A stretch of 25,181 bases of DNA from Alphaproteobacteria bacterium (GCA_028866355.1 JAGWIH010000003.1:1-25181), one strand, 5' to 3'; counted from the stretch's first letter, positions 18,080 through 24,935 are shown. Notes: generated from the letters alone by a model not told the origin. A program made the numbers and translations.

Positions 18080-19036
18080 ATGACGGCGCGGAATGCGATT
18101 TTCGCCTGCCTAATTCTTGCCTTGGCCGCCACCCCGGCGCTGGCGCAAAAAACCAAGCCGGCGGGCGACCCCGTTGTCGCGCGCGTCAACGGCCAGACTT
18201 TGACCCGCCTCGATGTCGAGCTCGCCTACAACGGCCTCTCGCCCGACGTGCGGCAACACGTCACCCTCGAAAAAGCCTACCCGCAGCTCATTGATCAACT
18301 GGTCGGGATGGTGGTGGTGGCGCAAGCCGCCGAGAAAGCGCACGTCGACGCCGACCCGGTGATCCGGAAGCGGCTGATGCTCAGTCGTGACCAAATCCTG
18401 CAGGACGCGTACTTCAACTCGATTGCGAAAAAAGAGATCACCAAAGAGAAGCTTCAGGCGGCCTATGCGCAATACGCCAAGGACGCGCCCAAGCAGGAAG
18501 AGATCAAGGCGCGCCACATCCTGGTGTCGAGCCAGAAAGAAGCCGAAGACATCATCGCGCAACTGAAGAAGGGCGCGGATTTCGCCACCTTGGCGAAGGA
18601 GAAGACCATCGACCCGTCGGGTAAGACCTCGGGCGGCGATCTCGGCTGGTTCACCAAGGACGAAATGGTGCCCGAATTCGCGAACGCTGCTTTTGCGCTG
18701 AAGAAGGGCGAGTTCACCCAGACGCCGGTTCATACCGAATTCGGCTGGCACGTCATCCAGGTCGAGGACCGCCGGCCCGCCAAGGCGCTGCCTTATGATC
18801 AAGAGGCGCCGCGCCTCGCGCAGGAAATGGCGCGAAAGATCGTCAGCGACCACGTCAAGACGCTCGATCAGTCGGCCAAGGTCGAGATCTTCGCGCTCGA
18901 CGGCAGCAAGCTGCCAGCCGCCGGTACGGCAGCGCCGAAGCTGACCCCGCCCGGCGGAGCCGCTTCCGGCGGCGCTGCGCCCGGCACCCCGACGCTGGCA
19001 CCTGGCACCGCGCCGGACCAGCTTAACGGGAAGTAG
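18080..19036 (+). CDS. Periplasmic parvulin-type peptidyl-prolyl isomerase
   Basis: This 318-aa protein is an exported folding helper that isomerises X-Pro bonds in envelope proteins. It has a signal peptide (1-22, ending ALA-Q) and a SurA/PrsA-like N-terminal helical chaperone region (about 30-135). A single PPIC domain (about 140-232) includes RHILVSS, GGDLGWF and FGWHVIQVEDRR. After another helix (about 240-265), a Pro/Gly/Ala-rich tail (about 278-318) looks disordered. The cleavage region has no lipobox Cys, so it should be soluble rather than a PrsA-type lipoprotein. AAGGAAA precedes the ATG at 18080. It is divergent from secA and lies 36 bp upstream of argJ, an order often seen in alphaproteobacteria. 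Confidence 0.93.
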   Translation: MTARNAIFACLILALAATPALAQKTKPAGDPVVARVNGQTLTRLDVELAYNGLSPDVRQHVTLEKAYPQLIDQLVGMVVVAQAAEKAHVDADPVIRKRLMLSRDQILQDAYFNSIAKKEITKEKLQAAYAQYAKDAPKQEEIKARHILVSSQKEAEDIIAQLKKGADFATLAKEKTIDPSGKTSGGDLGWFTKDEMVPEFANAAFALKKGEFTQTPVHTEFGWHVIQVEDRRPAKALPYDQEAPRLAQEMARKIVSDHVKTLDQSAKVEIFALDGSKLPAAGTAAPKLTPPGGAASGGAAPGTPTLAPGTAPDQLNGK

Positions 19037-19072
19037 GACGCGCCGGCCTCGACAGGCACCGGCGCAACGACC

Positions 19073-20302
19073 ATGGCCGCGGTCTCGCCGCTCGCGCCGA
19101 CGCATTTCCCTGACCTGCCGCCGATTGCCGGCGTCACTCTGGCGAGCGCGCATTGCGGCATCCGCTATAAGGAGCGCACCGACCTCATGGTCGCGGTCGT
19201 TGCGCCGGGCAGCGCGATCGCCGGCGTATTCACCCGCTCTCTGACACCGGGCGCGCCGATCGACTGGTGCCGTAAGGCATTGAAGCACGGTAAGGCGCAA
19301 GTGATCGTCGTCAATTCGGGCAACGCCAACGTCTTCACCGGCAAGCAGGGCCGCGACGCCGTCGCGCAGACCGTCGCGGCGGCGTCGAAAATCTTTCGCT
19401 GTGATCCGCGCGAGGTCTTCGTGTCCTCGACCGGCGTCATCGGCGAGCCGCTCGCGGCCGAGAAAATTGTTGCCGCGCTGCCGGCGACGGCAGCAGCAGC
19501 ACACGCCGACGCCTGGGTGGAAGCGGCGCAGGCGATCATGACGACCGACACGTTTCCCAAAGGCGCGACCCGCAGCGTCGACATTCACGGAACGCGCGTC
19601 ACCATCAACGGCATCGCCAAGGGCTCGGGCATGATCGCGCCCGACATGGGCACCATGTTGGCTTATGTCTTCACCGACGCGAACATCGCCGCGTCCGCGC
19701 TCCAATCGATGCTGGCCGCCGGCAACGACCGGTCGTTCAATTCGATTACCGTCGACGGCGACACGTCGACCAGCGACACGTTGCTGCTGGTGGCGACCGG
19801 CAAGGCAGGAAACCGGCGTGTCGCCCGTGCCGCCGACCCGGCACTTAAGGCATTCCGGCGCGCGCTCGACGAGGTGCTCGCCGATCTGGCACAGCAGGTC
19901 GTGCGCGACGGCGAAGGCGCGGAGAAATTCGTCACCATCGACGTCTCAGGCGCGGCGTCGGCCGGCGCGGCACGACGGATCGGCCTCGCCATCGGTAATT
20001 CGCCGCTGGTCAAAACGGCGATCGCCGCTGGCGACGCCAACTGGGGCCGCATCGTCATGGCCGTCGGCAAGGCCGGTGAAAAGGCCGATCGCGACCGGTT
20101 GTCGATTGCCGTCGGCGGCGTGCCGATCGCGGCTAAGGGCGGCCCGATTCCAGGCTATGACGAAGCGCCGGTGGCGCGGCACATGGCCGGCCGTGACATC
20201 CGCCTAGCGGTCGACCTCGGCATCGGCCGGGGCCGCTGGACCGTCTGGACCTGCGACCTCACGCACCGCTACATCGACATCAATGGCAGCTACCGGAGCT
20301 GA
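19073..20302 (+). CDS. argJ: Glutamate N-acetyltransferase / ArgJ
   Basis: This 409-aa ornithine acetyltransferase recycles acetyl groups from N-acetylornithine to glutamate in arginine synthesis; many members can also use acetyl-CoA. It is made as a precursor that cuts itself into alpha and beta chains. The oxyanion-site segment STGVIG is at 119-124 and the self-cleavage motif KGSGMIAPDMGTML at 183-196, which places the new N-terminal nucleophile at Thr194. The C-terminal half has VTIDVSG, NWGRI and the closing DLTHRYIDINGSYRS. The residue before the cleavage Thr is Gly, where Ala is usual. The start at 19073 has no clear Shine-Dalgarno. Its last 20 bases overlap mutT. Confidence 0.96.
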   Translation: MAAVSPLAPTHFPDLPPIAGVTLASAHCGIRYKERTDLMVAVVAPGSAIAGVFTRSLTPGAPIDWCRKALKHGKAQVIVVNSGNANVFTGKQGRDAVAQTVAAASKIFRCDPREVFVSSTGVIGEPLAAEKIVAALPATAAAAHADAWVEAAQAIMTTDTFPKGATRSVDIHGTRVTINGIAKGSGMIAPDMGTMLAYVFTDANIAASALQSMLAAGNDRSFNSITVDGDTSTSDTLLLVATGKAGNRRVARAADPALKAFRRALDEVLADLAQQVVRDGEGAEKFVTIDVSGAASAGAARRIGLAIGNSPLVKTAIAAGDANWGRIVMAVGKAGEKADRDRLSIAVGGVPIAAKGGPIPGYDEAPVARHMAGRDIRLAVDLGIGRGRWTVWTCDLTHRYIDINGSYRS

Positions 20303-20702
20303 GGCCACCGGGGTCACGGTGGTCTGCGTCGCGTTGGTCGACACCGACGGCCGCGTTCTGCTGGCCGAGCGCCCCGCCGGCAAGCCGTTGGCCGGACTGT
20401 GGGAGTTTCCCGGCGGCAAAATCCATCCAGGCGAGACGCCAGAGGCCGCGTTGATCCGCGAGCTGCACGAGGAACTCGGCATCGACGTGGCCGAGGCCTG
20501 CCTGGCGCCGCTCACCTTCGCGTCGCACCGCTATCCGGAGTTGCACATCGTCCTGCTGCTTTACGTCTGCCGGCGATGGAAAGGGCTGGTCACCGCGCGC
20601 GAGGGGCAGAAGCTGAGCTGGGTTCGGCCGCAGCGCTTCGACGATTATCCGATGCCGCCGGCTGACAAGGGCCTGATCGCGGCATTACGCGACCTGCTTT
20701 AG
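20283..20702 (+). CDS. mutT: Nudix hydrolase, MutT type
   Basis: This 139-aa Nudix enzyme most likely hydrolyses 8-oxo-dGTP to prevent A:T to C:G changes. The complete Nudix box is present: Gly45, Glu51, Arg59-Glu60 and Glu63-Glu64 before Gly66 (GGKIHPGETPEAALIRELHEELG region). An N-terminal VVCVALVDTDGRVLLAERPAGKPLAGLWEFPGG pattern is also typical of MutT proper, as is the late DDYPMPPADKGLI stretch. The ATG lies within the 3' end of argJ (20-bp overlap, different frame), so translation is likely coupled. The argJ-mutT pairing is commonly seen in alphaproteobacteria. Substrate specificity is inferred from the family. Confidence 0.93.
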   Translation: MAATGAEATGVTVVCVALVDTDGRVLLAERPAGKPLAGLWEFPGGKIHPGETPEAALIRELHEELGIDVAEACLAPLTFASHRYPELHIVLLLYVCRRWKGLVTAREGQKLSWVRPQRFDDYPMPPADKGLIAALRDLL

Positions 20703-20706
20703 CGGC

Positions 20707-20735
20707 TTGCCGGTTTGCGTCCGCGACCTTAGGCT
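20707..20735 (+). promoter_or_regulatory. Promoter of the lipoprotein gene, predicted leaderless start
   Basis: TTGCCG (20707-20712), a 17-bp spacer and TAGGCT (20730-20735) are followed by seven bases and the ATG at 20743, so +1 is expected at 20742-20743. No Shine-Dalgarno lies between. The upstream TTG that could extend the frame is part of the -35 box. Confidence 0.4.
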
Positions 20736-20742
20736 CGCCGCC

Positions 20743-20994
20743 ATGCGCCGTTTCGCCCGTATTCTGTGCCTGATGACCGTTCTGCCGGTCGCCGCCTGTT
20801 ATTACCCCGACTATATACTGCGACCGCAGATCGTGCGCGCCGACGCCAACGGGATCGTGATTCTCACCGGCAGGGGCGTCAATCCGTACAACATGGCCGC
20901 ACTGCACTGTCAGCATTATGGCAAGCTGTCGGTACCGAACGGCGCGCAACCGTCGGGCGAAAACGCGTTGACGTACTATTACAGCTGCCAGTGA
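20743..20994 (+). CDS. Small predicted lipoprotein
   Basis: This 83-aa protein starts with a basic-hydrophobic signal (MRRFARILCLMTVLPVAAC) whose lipobox, PVAAC, would put the lipidated Cys at residue 19. The mature part is only about 65 residues, with an aromatic opening (YYPDYIL), a strand-like region IVRADANGIVILTGRG, then two further Cys (LHCQHYG and the C-terminal YYYSCQ) that could pair. I infer a membrane-anchored envelope lipoprotein of unknown role. The frame is open from a TTG at 20707, but the ATG at 20743 gives a clean type II signal peptide. The gene ends six bases from the convergent methyltransferase. Confidence 0.75.
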   Translation: MRRFARILCLMTVLPVAACYYPDYILRPQIVRADANGIVILTGRGVNPYNMAALHCQHYGKLSVPNGAQPSGENALTYYYSCQ

Positions 20995-21000
20995 ACGCCG

Positions 21001-21816
21001 TCAGTTGGCCGGCGCCCAAGCGGTCAGGTTGATCGTCTGAAAGGTTGCGACGACGCGACCCCCCGGCGCGGCCGCACGGTCGCGATAGAGTGACGCGGCG
21101 CGGGCGAACGTGCCTCGGCGGGTCGATGTTTTGCGCCGTTCGCGCTGAGCGTTGGTCTCGCCCATCGCGCGCAGATCGCGCATCAGCGCGAACGCATCGG
21201 CATATTCGACGTCGGTGGTGTCGCCATCGACCACCGGTTCGATGAAGCCGGCCCGCTGCAGCAGGCCGCCGACATCACGCAAATCCGCGAAGGGCGACAC
21301 ACGCGGACCGGCGCCGCCGGCGCTTTCGAGCTCGGCCTCGATCAGCGCGGCGTGCAGCGCGCTCAGAGTCTCGCCGCCGAACAATGTCGCCAGCAGCAAT
21401 CCGCCGGGCTTGAGCATCCGGCGTAGCTGCAACAGCGTACCAGGCAGATCATTGACCCAATGCAACATCAGCGGGCTGAACACCAGGTCGAAGCTCGCCG
21501 ATGCAAACGGCAACGCCTCGAGATCAACCACCGCCGCCGGGCGCGGCGCCCGGCGCGCTAGGGCTTCAGACGGATCGGCCGATACGAGGTGCCCGACGCC
21601 CTCGCGGCGGTCGAGTGCGCGCGCCATGAGCCCGCCGCGGCAGCCGAGATCGAGTGCCACGGGAAACTGCCGCTTGATCTCGCCAAGACGCTCGACGAGG
21701 TCCGCCGCCGCGCGCTCGAACAGGAACTCGGCGCCGAGACCAAGCCGCACAGCGCGCGCACGATGCCGGCGCACGGCCTGCGGATCGAAAATGCGCAACG
21801 GATCGACCGGCTTCAT
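21001..21816 (-). CDS. Class I methyltransferase-fold protein, NDUFAF5/BioC-like
   Basis: This 271-aa SAM-binding protein has motif I LDLGCRGG (about 55-62), an acidic VSADPSEAL strand end, the LPFASASFDLVFSPLMLHWVNDLPGTL stretch and RMLKPGGLLLATLFG. The opening IFDPQAVRRHRARA and the FLFERAAADLVERL helix are characteristic of the NDUFAF5-type proteins of alphaproteobacteria, relatives of the mitochondrial complex I assembly factor NDUFAF5, which hydroxylates an arginine of NDUFS7. BioC (biotin synthesis) is the other close relative, but no bio gene is near. Motif I has Cys-Arg-Gly-Gly where Gly-x-Gly is usual, as in many atypical SAM binders. It is divergent from comF with a 63-bp gap and no Shine-Dalgarno. 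Confidence 0.85.
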   Translation of the reverse strand: MKPVDPLRIFDPQAVRRHRARAVRLGLGAEFLFERAAADLVERLGEIKRQFPVALDLGCRGGLMARALDRREGVGHLVSADPSEALARRAPRPAAVVDLEALPFASASFDLVFSPLMLHWVNDLPGTLLQLRRMLKPGGLLLATLFGGETLSALHAALIEAELESAGGAGPRVSPFADLRDVGGLLQRAGFIEPVVDGDTTDVEYADAFALMRDLRAMGETNAQRERRKTSTRRGTFARAASLYRDRAAAPGGRVVATFQTINLTAWAPAN

Positions 21817-21821
21817 GGTGC

Positions 21822-21851
21822 ATCATCGCCTTGGCCCGCGCGGATTGACAA
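21822..21851 (-). promoter_or_regulatory. Promoter of the NDUFAF5-like gene, predicted leaderless start
   Basis: On the minus strand TTGTCA (21851-21846, five of six to consensus), an 18-bp spacer and GATGAT (21827-21822) are followed by five bases and the ATG at 21816. The -35 box overlaps the -35 box of the divergent comF promoter. Confidence 0.5.
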
Positions 21852-21873
21852 GGTGGCCGGCGTCGCTTGAGAT
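21845..21873 (+). promoter_or_regulatory. comF promoter, predicted leaderless start
   Basis: A perfect -35 TTGACA (21845-21850), a 17-bp spacer and TGAGAT (21868-21873) are followed by six bases and the ATG at 21880, so +1 falls on the start codon. The -10 hexamer is a weak match; the -35 is excellent. The -35 heptamer TTGACAA reads as TTGTCAA on the other strand, serving the divergent gene. Confidence 0.5.
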
Positions 21874-21879
21874 CGCGTC

Positions 21880-22629
21880 ATGGGGGGATTGATCCGGGCC
21901 ATCGACCCGCGCCGCGTCGGCGCGACTATCCTCGACCTGCTGCTCCCACCGCGCTGCCTCAAATGCGGCGTCGAAGTCGGCGGCGATGGCGCCTTGTGCG
22001 CCGAATGCTGGCGGGGCATCGCGTTCCTGCAACCGCCGTGCTGTGCCCGCTGCGGCCTGCCGTTCGACGTCGATCCGGGCGCCGGCGCGATTTGCGGCGC
22101 GTGTGCCCGCGACGCGCCGCTTTACGGACGCGCGCGGGCCGCGTTGCGCTATGACGAGGCCAGCCGGCCGCTGGTGCTCGCGTTCAAGCACGGCGACAAA
22201 TTGCAGCTCGCACCGGCGCTCGGCCGGTTCATGCGGCAGGCCGGCACCGAGCTTCTCGCGACCTGTGACATCATCGCCCCGGTGCCGCTGCACTGGACGC
22301 GGCTCTTCGCGCGTCGCTACAACCAGGCCGCCGTTCTGGCCCACGCGCTCGTCCGTAATGGCGGCCCGCCCATTGTCGCGGACCTGCTCGAACGGCGCCG
22401 CGCCACCCCGTCGCAAGGTCGCAGCGGCCGCGCCGAGCGGCGGCGGAACGTCCGCGGCGCTTTCGGCTTAAAACGGGGCCGCGCGGTTGCCGGTCAGCGC
22501 GTATTGCTGATCGACGACGTGCTGACCACTGGCGCCACCGTCTCAGAATGCGCCCGCACCCTGCTCGATGCCGGCGCAAGCGCGGTCGACGTACTGACGC
22601 TGGCGCGGACCATGCGCCCGGAACTGTGA
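21880..22629 (+). CDS. comF: ComF family protein
   Basis: This 249-aa protein has an N-terminal zinc-finger region with four Cys pairs (26/29, 40/43, 54-55/58, 72/75) followed by a phosphoribosyltransferase-like domain. That domain includes APVPLHWTRLFARRYNQA and the PRPP-loop VLLIDDVLTTGATV (about 208-221). ComF is named for a competence protein of Gram-positive bacteria. In proteobacteria most homologs lack the rest of a competence system nearby and their activity is not well defined; some are linked to DNA uptake. The sequence fits the normal full-length family. No other competence gene is visible here. The gene converges on the minus-strand methyltransferase with 33 bp between stops. Confidence 0.92.
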   Translation: MGGLIRAIDPRRVGATILDLLLPPRCLKCGVEVGGDGALCAECWRGIAFLQPPCCARCGLPFDVDPGAGAICGACARDAPLYGRARAALRYDEASRPLVLAFKHGDKLQLAPALGRFMRQAGTELLATCDIIAPVPLHWTRLFARRYNQAAVLAHALVRNGGPPIVADLLERRRATPSQGRSGRAERRRNVRGAFGLKRGRAVAGQRVLLIDDVLTTGATVSECARTLLDAGASAVDVLTLARTMRPEL

Positions 22630-22638
22630 GATAACCTC

Positions 22639-22652
22639 GTCCGACGCCGGAC
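22639..22652 (+). terminator. Weak hairpin between convergent genes
   Basis: GTCCG (22639-22643) and CGGAC (22648-22652) form a 5-bp stem with a 4-nt loop in the 33-bp gap between comF and the methyltransferase. It has no T-tract and would serve both strands equally. Weak call. Confidence 0.2.
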
Positions 22653-22662
22653 CGGGCAACCG

Positions 22663-23514
22663 TTAAACAACTGCCCGCATGGACTGCTCGCCGTGCCGCC
22701 CAGTCAGGCCGTCCTGCCGATCCTTGAGATATCTCGCGTCCGCCTCTTCCGGCGTGAAGTGAAACACCTCGGAAAATCCCATGCGGCGGAGCCGCGCGAT
22801 TAGCTCGGGTGGGCGAAACCGGGACAGCCACGGTTCGCCGACTTCCGCCGACTTTCGGACCGCGGTCGCAACGGCATCGGCCTCGACGCCTGAAAGGTCT
22901 TCCTGCGGCAGAATAAAGCTAAAGACGATCTCGCTACCGCGCGGCAACGACAGCAGGAACGTCAAGGTCGCGTCGATCGCCGAGTCCGTTAGATACTGCG
23001 TCACGCCGAGCCACGCACAGAAAGCTGCGTGGTCGAACCGGAATTTCGTGCTGCTGAGTACCTGCCGCAACGAAGTCGTCTCGAAATCGATCGGCAGGAA
23101 AGTCAGATTTCCCGGTGGGGCAATATTCGATTTGGCGAGCCGTTCACGCTTGAAGCTTTGCGTCGCCGGGTGGTCAAGCTCGAAAATGTGAATCGTTGCC
23201 GCCCAACCGGGCTGGCGATACGCGAAAGTATCGAGACCAGCGCCGAGGATCAGATATTGGCTGACGCCGCGGACCGCCGCGGCGGCGAGACAGTCCTCGG
23301 CGTAACGGCTACGCACGAGAAATCCCGCACGCCATTGTTTCGCAAAAGGATGTCCCAGTATGGGCGTCAGCCAGCTCGGTTCGAGGGTGTCGACGTCGAC
23401 CAGCTTCGCCACAATCGGATCGGCCAGGATTTTGGGTTCGCCGTCGAGGGTCTGATGCACGGCGCGCATGATCGACGGAATATCGCTCGTTCGGCTCGGT
23501 CTGGTTTGCTTCAT
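22663..23514 (-). CDS. SAM-dependent methyltransferase, LCMT/PPM1-like family
   Basis: This 283-aa protein belongs to the bacterial branch related to leucine carboxyl methyltransferases. Signatures are the opening RTSDIPSIMRAVHQTLDGEPKILADPIVAKLV, RSRYAED (68-74), the SAM-binding LILGAGLDTFAYR (about 88-100), the ELDHP strand end (112-116) and FCAWLGVTQYLT. Members of this family methylate small molecules or protein carboxylates; the substrate here is unknown. The open frame extends upstream to 23619, but the ATG at 23514 (MKQTRPSRTSD) gives the family N-terminus and has GGGG at usable spacing. Its strand is opposite to comF and grxC, and its flanking DNA is richer in A/T than the neighbours, so it looks inserted into an otherwise common gene order. 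Confidence 0.88.
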   Translation of the reverse strand: MKQTRPSRTSDIPSIMRAVHQTLDGEPKILADPIVAKLVDVDTLEPSWLTPILGHPFAKQWRAGFLVRSRYAEDCLAAAAVRGVSQYLILGAGLDTFAYRQPGWAATIHIFELDHPATQSFKRERLAKSNIAPPGNLTFLPIDFETTSLRQVLSSTKFRFDHAAFCAWLGVTQYLTDSAIDATLTFLLSLPRGSEIVFSFILPQEDLSGVEADAVATAVRKSAEVGEPWLSRFRPPELIARLRRMGFSEVFHFTPEEADARYLKDRQDGLTGRHGEQSMRAVV

Positions 23515-23690
23515 CGAAGCCCCGAATTCGTCGCCGTATGCCGGCGCTAGCGGCCGAAGATGCACGTTCTCCCGATGCGATTTGGTACGACTGGCCGATG
23601 CTGATCGGAAGACGGGCAAAGATTCGCCACGCGCCTACCGTTGGTACGAAATTTACCGGAATATGCCTTCGATTAGAAGCCGGGCGAACA

Positions 23691-23711
23691 CGACCCGACA
23701 TATCCGGGTCG
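23691..23711. repeat. 7-bp inverted repeat upstream of grxC
   Basis: CGACCCG (23691-23697) and CGGGTCG (23705-23711) are perfect inverted copies with a 7-bp ACATATC centre. It lies about 50 bp before the grxC -35 box, so it could be an operator. It could also be a terminator without a T-tract. No function is established. Confidence 0.4.
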
Positions 23712-23762
23712 CGGCCGCTGATGTCCTGACGCCAACGTGCGCGGTGCGTCGCGAACTCTGAG

Positions 23763-23792
23763 TTGATTTAACCATGCGCCCGACCAGATAAT
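23763..23792 (+). promoter_or_regulatory. grxC promoter, predicted leaderless start
   Basis: TTGATT (23763-23768), an 18-bp spacer and GATAAT (23787-23792, five of six to consensus) are followed by five bases and the GTG at 23798. There is no Shine-Dalgarno. The -10 box overlaps the loop of a palindrome whose right arm runs into the start codon. Confidence 0.5.
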
Positions 23793-23798
23793 CGGGCG
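23777..23798. repeat. Palindrome abutting the grxC start codon
   Basis: CGCCCGA (23777-23783) and TCGGGCG (23792-23798) are perfect 7-bp inverted arms around the 8-bp centre CCAGATAA. The right arm ends with the first G of the GTG start. In DNA it brackets the -10 box, which is an operator-like position. In any transcript starting upstream, the hairpin would hide the start codon. Confidence 0.5.
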
Positions 23799-24061
23799 TG
23801 GCCAAGATCGAGCTCTACACCACGATGTTCTGCCCTTATTGCGCGCGGGCCCGCAACCTGCTGCAAAAAAAGGGCGTGGGCTTCACCGACATCGACGTGA
23901 TGGTCGACGACGATAAGCGCGAGGAAATGATCGCGCGCGCCGGCGGTCGCCGAACCGTGCCGCAGATCTTCATCGACGGACAGCACATCGGCGGCTCGGA
24001 CGAACTGGTGGCGCTTGATCGTGAAGGCAAGCTCGACCCCATGCTCGGATTGTCGCGATGA
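23798..24061 (+). CDS. grxC: Glutaredoxin 3 (class I, dithiol)
   Basis: This 87-aa dithiol glutaredoxin uses glutathione to reduce disulfides and glutathionylated proteins in the cytoplasm. It has the CPYC active site at residues 12-15, the cis-proline TVPQIF motif (about 53-58) and the GGSDEL glutathione-binding turn. This is a complete, normal-length GrxC. The start is a GTG, supported by the MAKIELYTTMFCPYC N-terminus of the family; the ATG at 23774 hits a stop after five codons. Its stop overlaps the next ATG as ATGA, so the amidohydrolase is translationally coupled to it. Being CPYC rather than CGFS, it is not the expected cluster-sharing partner of the BolA protein at 5.9 kb. Confidence 0.95.
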   Translation: MAKIELYTTMFCPYCARARNLLQKKGVGFTDIDVMVDDDKREEMIARAGGRRTVPQIFIDGQHIGGSDELVALDREGKLDPMLGLSR

Positions 24062-24915
24062 CCACCCGTTTCAAAGCCGCCTGTATCCAGATGACGTCGG
24101 GCGCGGCGATCGAAGCGAACGTGATCGCCGTCAGCGAGCTGGTGCGGCGGGCACGCGCACAAGGCGCCGACTTGATCATGACGCCCGAGGTCAGCGACAT
24201 GATCGAGTTCAAGCGGGCCTTGGCGGTCGACAAGGCGCGTCCGGAGGATCAAAACGCCATGGTCGTAGCGTTCCGCGCCCTGGCGCGCGAAACCGGCGCG
24301 TGGCTGTTGCTTGGCTCGGCGGTGATCCGCGACAAGAACGCCGAGCGGCTGTCGAACCGTTCGTTCCTGATCTCGCCGCAAGGCGAGATCGCCGCACGCT
24401 ACGACAAGATCCATATGTTCGACGTCGATCTGCAGACCGGCGAGCGGCACCGCGAATCGCAGACCTACAAGCCTGGCGACAAAGCCGTGGTTGCCGAGCT
24501 GCCGTGGGGCCGGCTTGGCATGACGATCTGCTACGATATGCGCTTTCCGCACCTTTACCGCGCACTCGCCAAAGCGGGCGCCGATTTCCTGGCGATGCCG
24601 TCGGCTTTCACGGTGCCGACCGGTCGCGCGCATTGGCATGTGTTGCTGCGCGCCCGCGCCATCGAGAACGGCTGTTTCGTATTCGCGCCGGCACAATGGG
24701 GCGAACACGGCGGCGGCCGGCGCACGTTCGGCCACGCGTTGATCGTGGCGCCGTGGGGCGAAATCCTCGCCGAAGCCGAAGATGGCGTCGGCGTGATCGT
24801 CGCCGAAATCGATCCGGCCAAAGTAGCCGAAGCGCGGCGCGCGGTGCCGTCGCTGGCGCACGACCGGCTGTTCGCCGCGCCGAAACGGCCCGGCACCGTC
24901 GCCGCCGCTGACTAG
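24058..24915 (+). CDS. Nit-family carbon-nitrogen hydrolase
   Basis: This 285-aa nitrilase-superfamily amidohydrolase has the complete Glu-Lys-Cys triad: Glu44 (TPEVSD), Lys117 (YDKIHMFD) and Cys158 (ICYDMRFP). The FDVDLQTGERHRES stretch and MRFPHLYR are typical of the Nit1/Nit2 branch. In that branch Nit1 and E. coli YbeM are deaminated-glutathione amidases (metabolite repair), while Nit2 is an omega-amidase. The ATGA overlap with grxC, a glutathione-dependent enzyme, favours the deaminated-glutathione role, but this is inference. The protein is cytoplasmic, with no signal peptide. It ends four bases from the convergent DUF2892 gene. Confidence 0.92.
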   Translation: MTTRFKAACIQMTSGAAIEANVIAVSELVRRARAQGADLIMTPEVSDMIEFKRALAVDKARPEDQNAMVVAFRALARETGAWLLLGSAVIRDKNAERLSNRSFLISPQGEIAARYDKIHMFDVDLQTGERHRESQTYKPGDKAVVAELPWGRLGMTICYDMRFPHLYRALAKAGADFLAMPSAFTVPTGRAHWHVLLRARAIENGCFVFAPAQWGEHGGGRRTFGHALIVAPWGEILAEAEDGVGVIVAEIDPAKVAEARRAVPSLAHDRLFAAPKRPGTVAAAD

Positions 24916-24935
24916 ACCGTCACTTTTTCGGCGGC
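24901..24935. terminator. Inverted repeat across a convergent gene junction
   Basis: GCCGCCG (24901-24907) and CGGCGGC (24929-24935) are perfect 7-bp arms around a 21-nt loop that contains both stop codons of the amidohydrolase and DUF2892 genes. It could act as a bidirectional terminator. The long loop and absence of a following T-tract keep the confidence low. Confidence 0.3.

Larger units (their letters stand above)
23515..23797. other. 283-bp gap between the methyltransferase and grxC
   Basis: This is the longest noncoding stretch in the window. It holds a perfect 7-bp inverted repeat (23691-23711), two copies of TTGGTACGA 60 bp apart (near 23583 and 23641), and the grxC promoter and palindrome at its right end. 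Short open frames on the plus strand (for example 23538-23729) show no recognisable protein features. It is relatively A/T-rich, and could be remnant DNA from the event that brought in the methyltransferase gene. Confidence 0.5.

Noticed and set aside
21880..22629. comF as evidence for a natural competence locus
   Set aside because: No other competence gene lies in the window, and ComF-family proteins are widespread without competence.
23538..23729. 63-codon plus-strand frame in the gap before grxC
   Set aside because: It has no Shine-Dalgarno, no promoter and no recognisable motif; the reading looks random.
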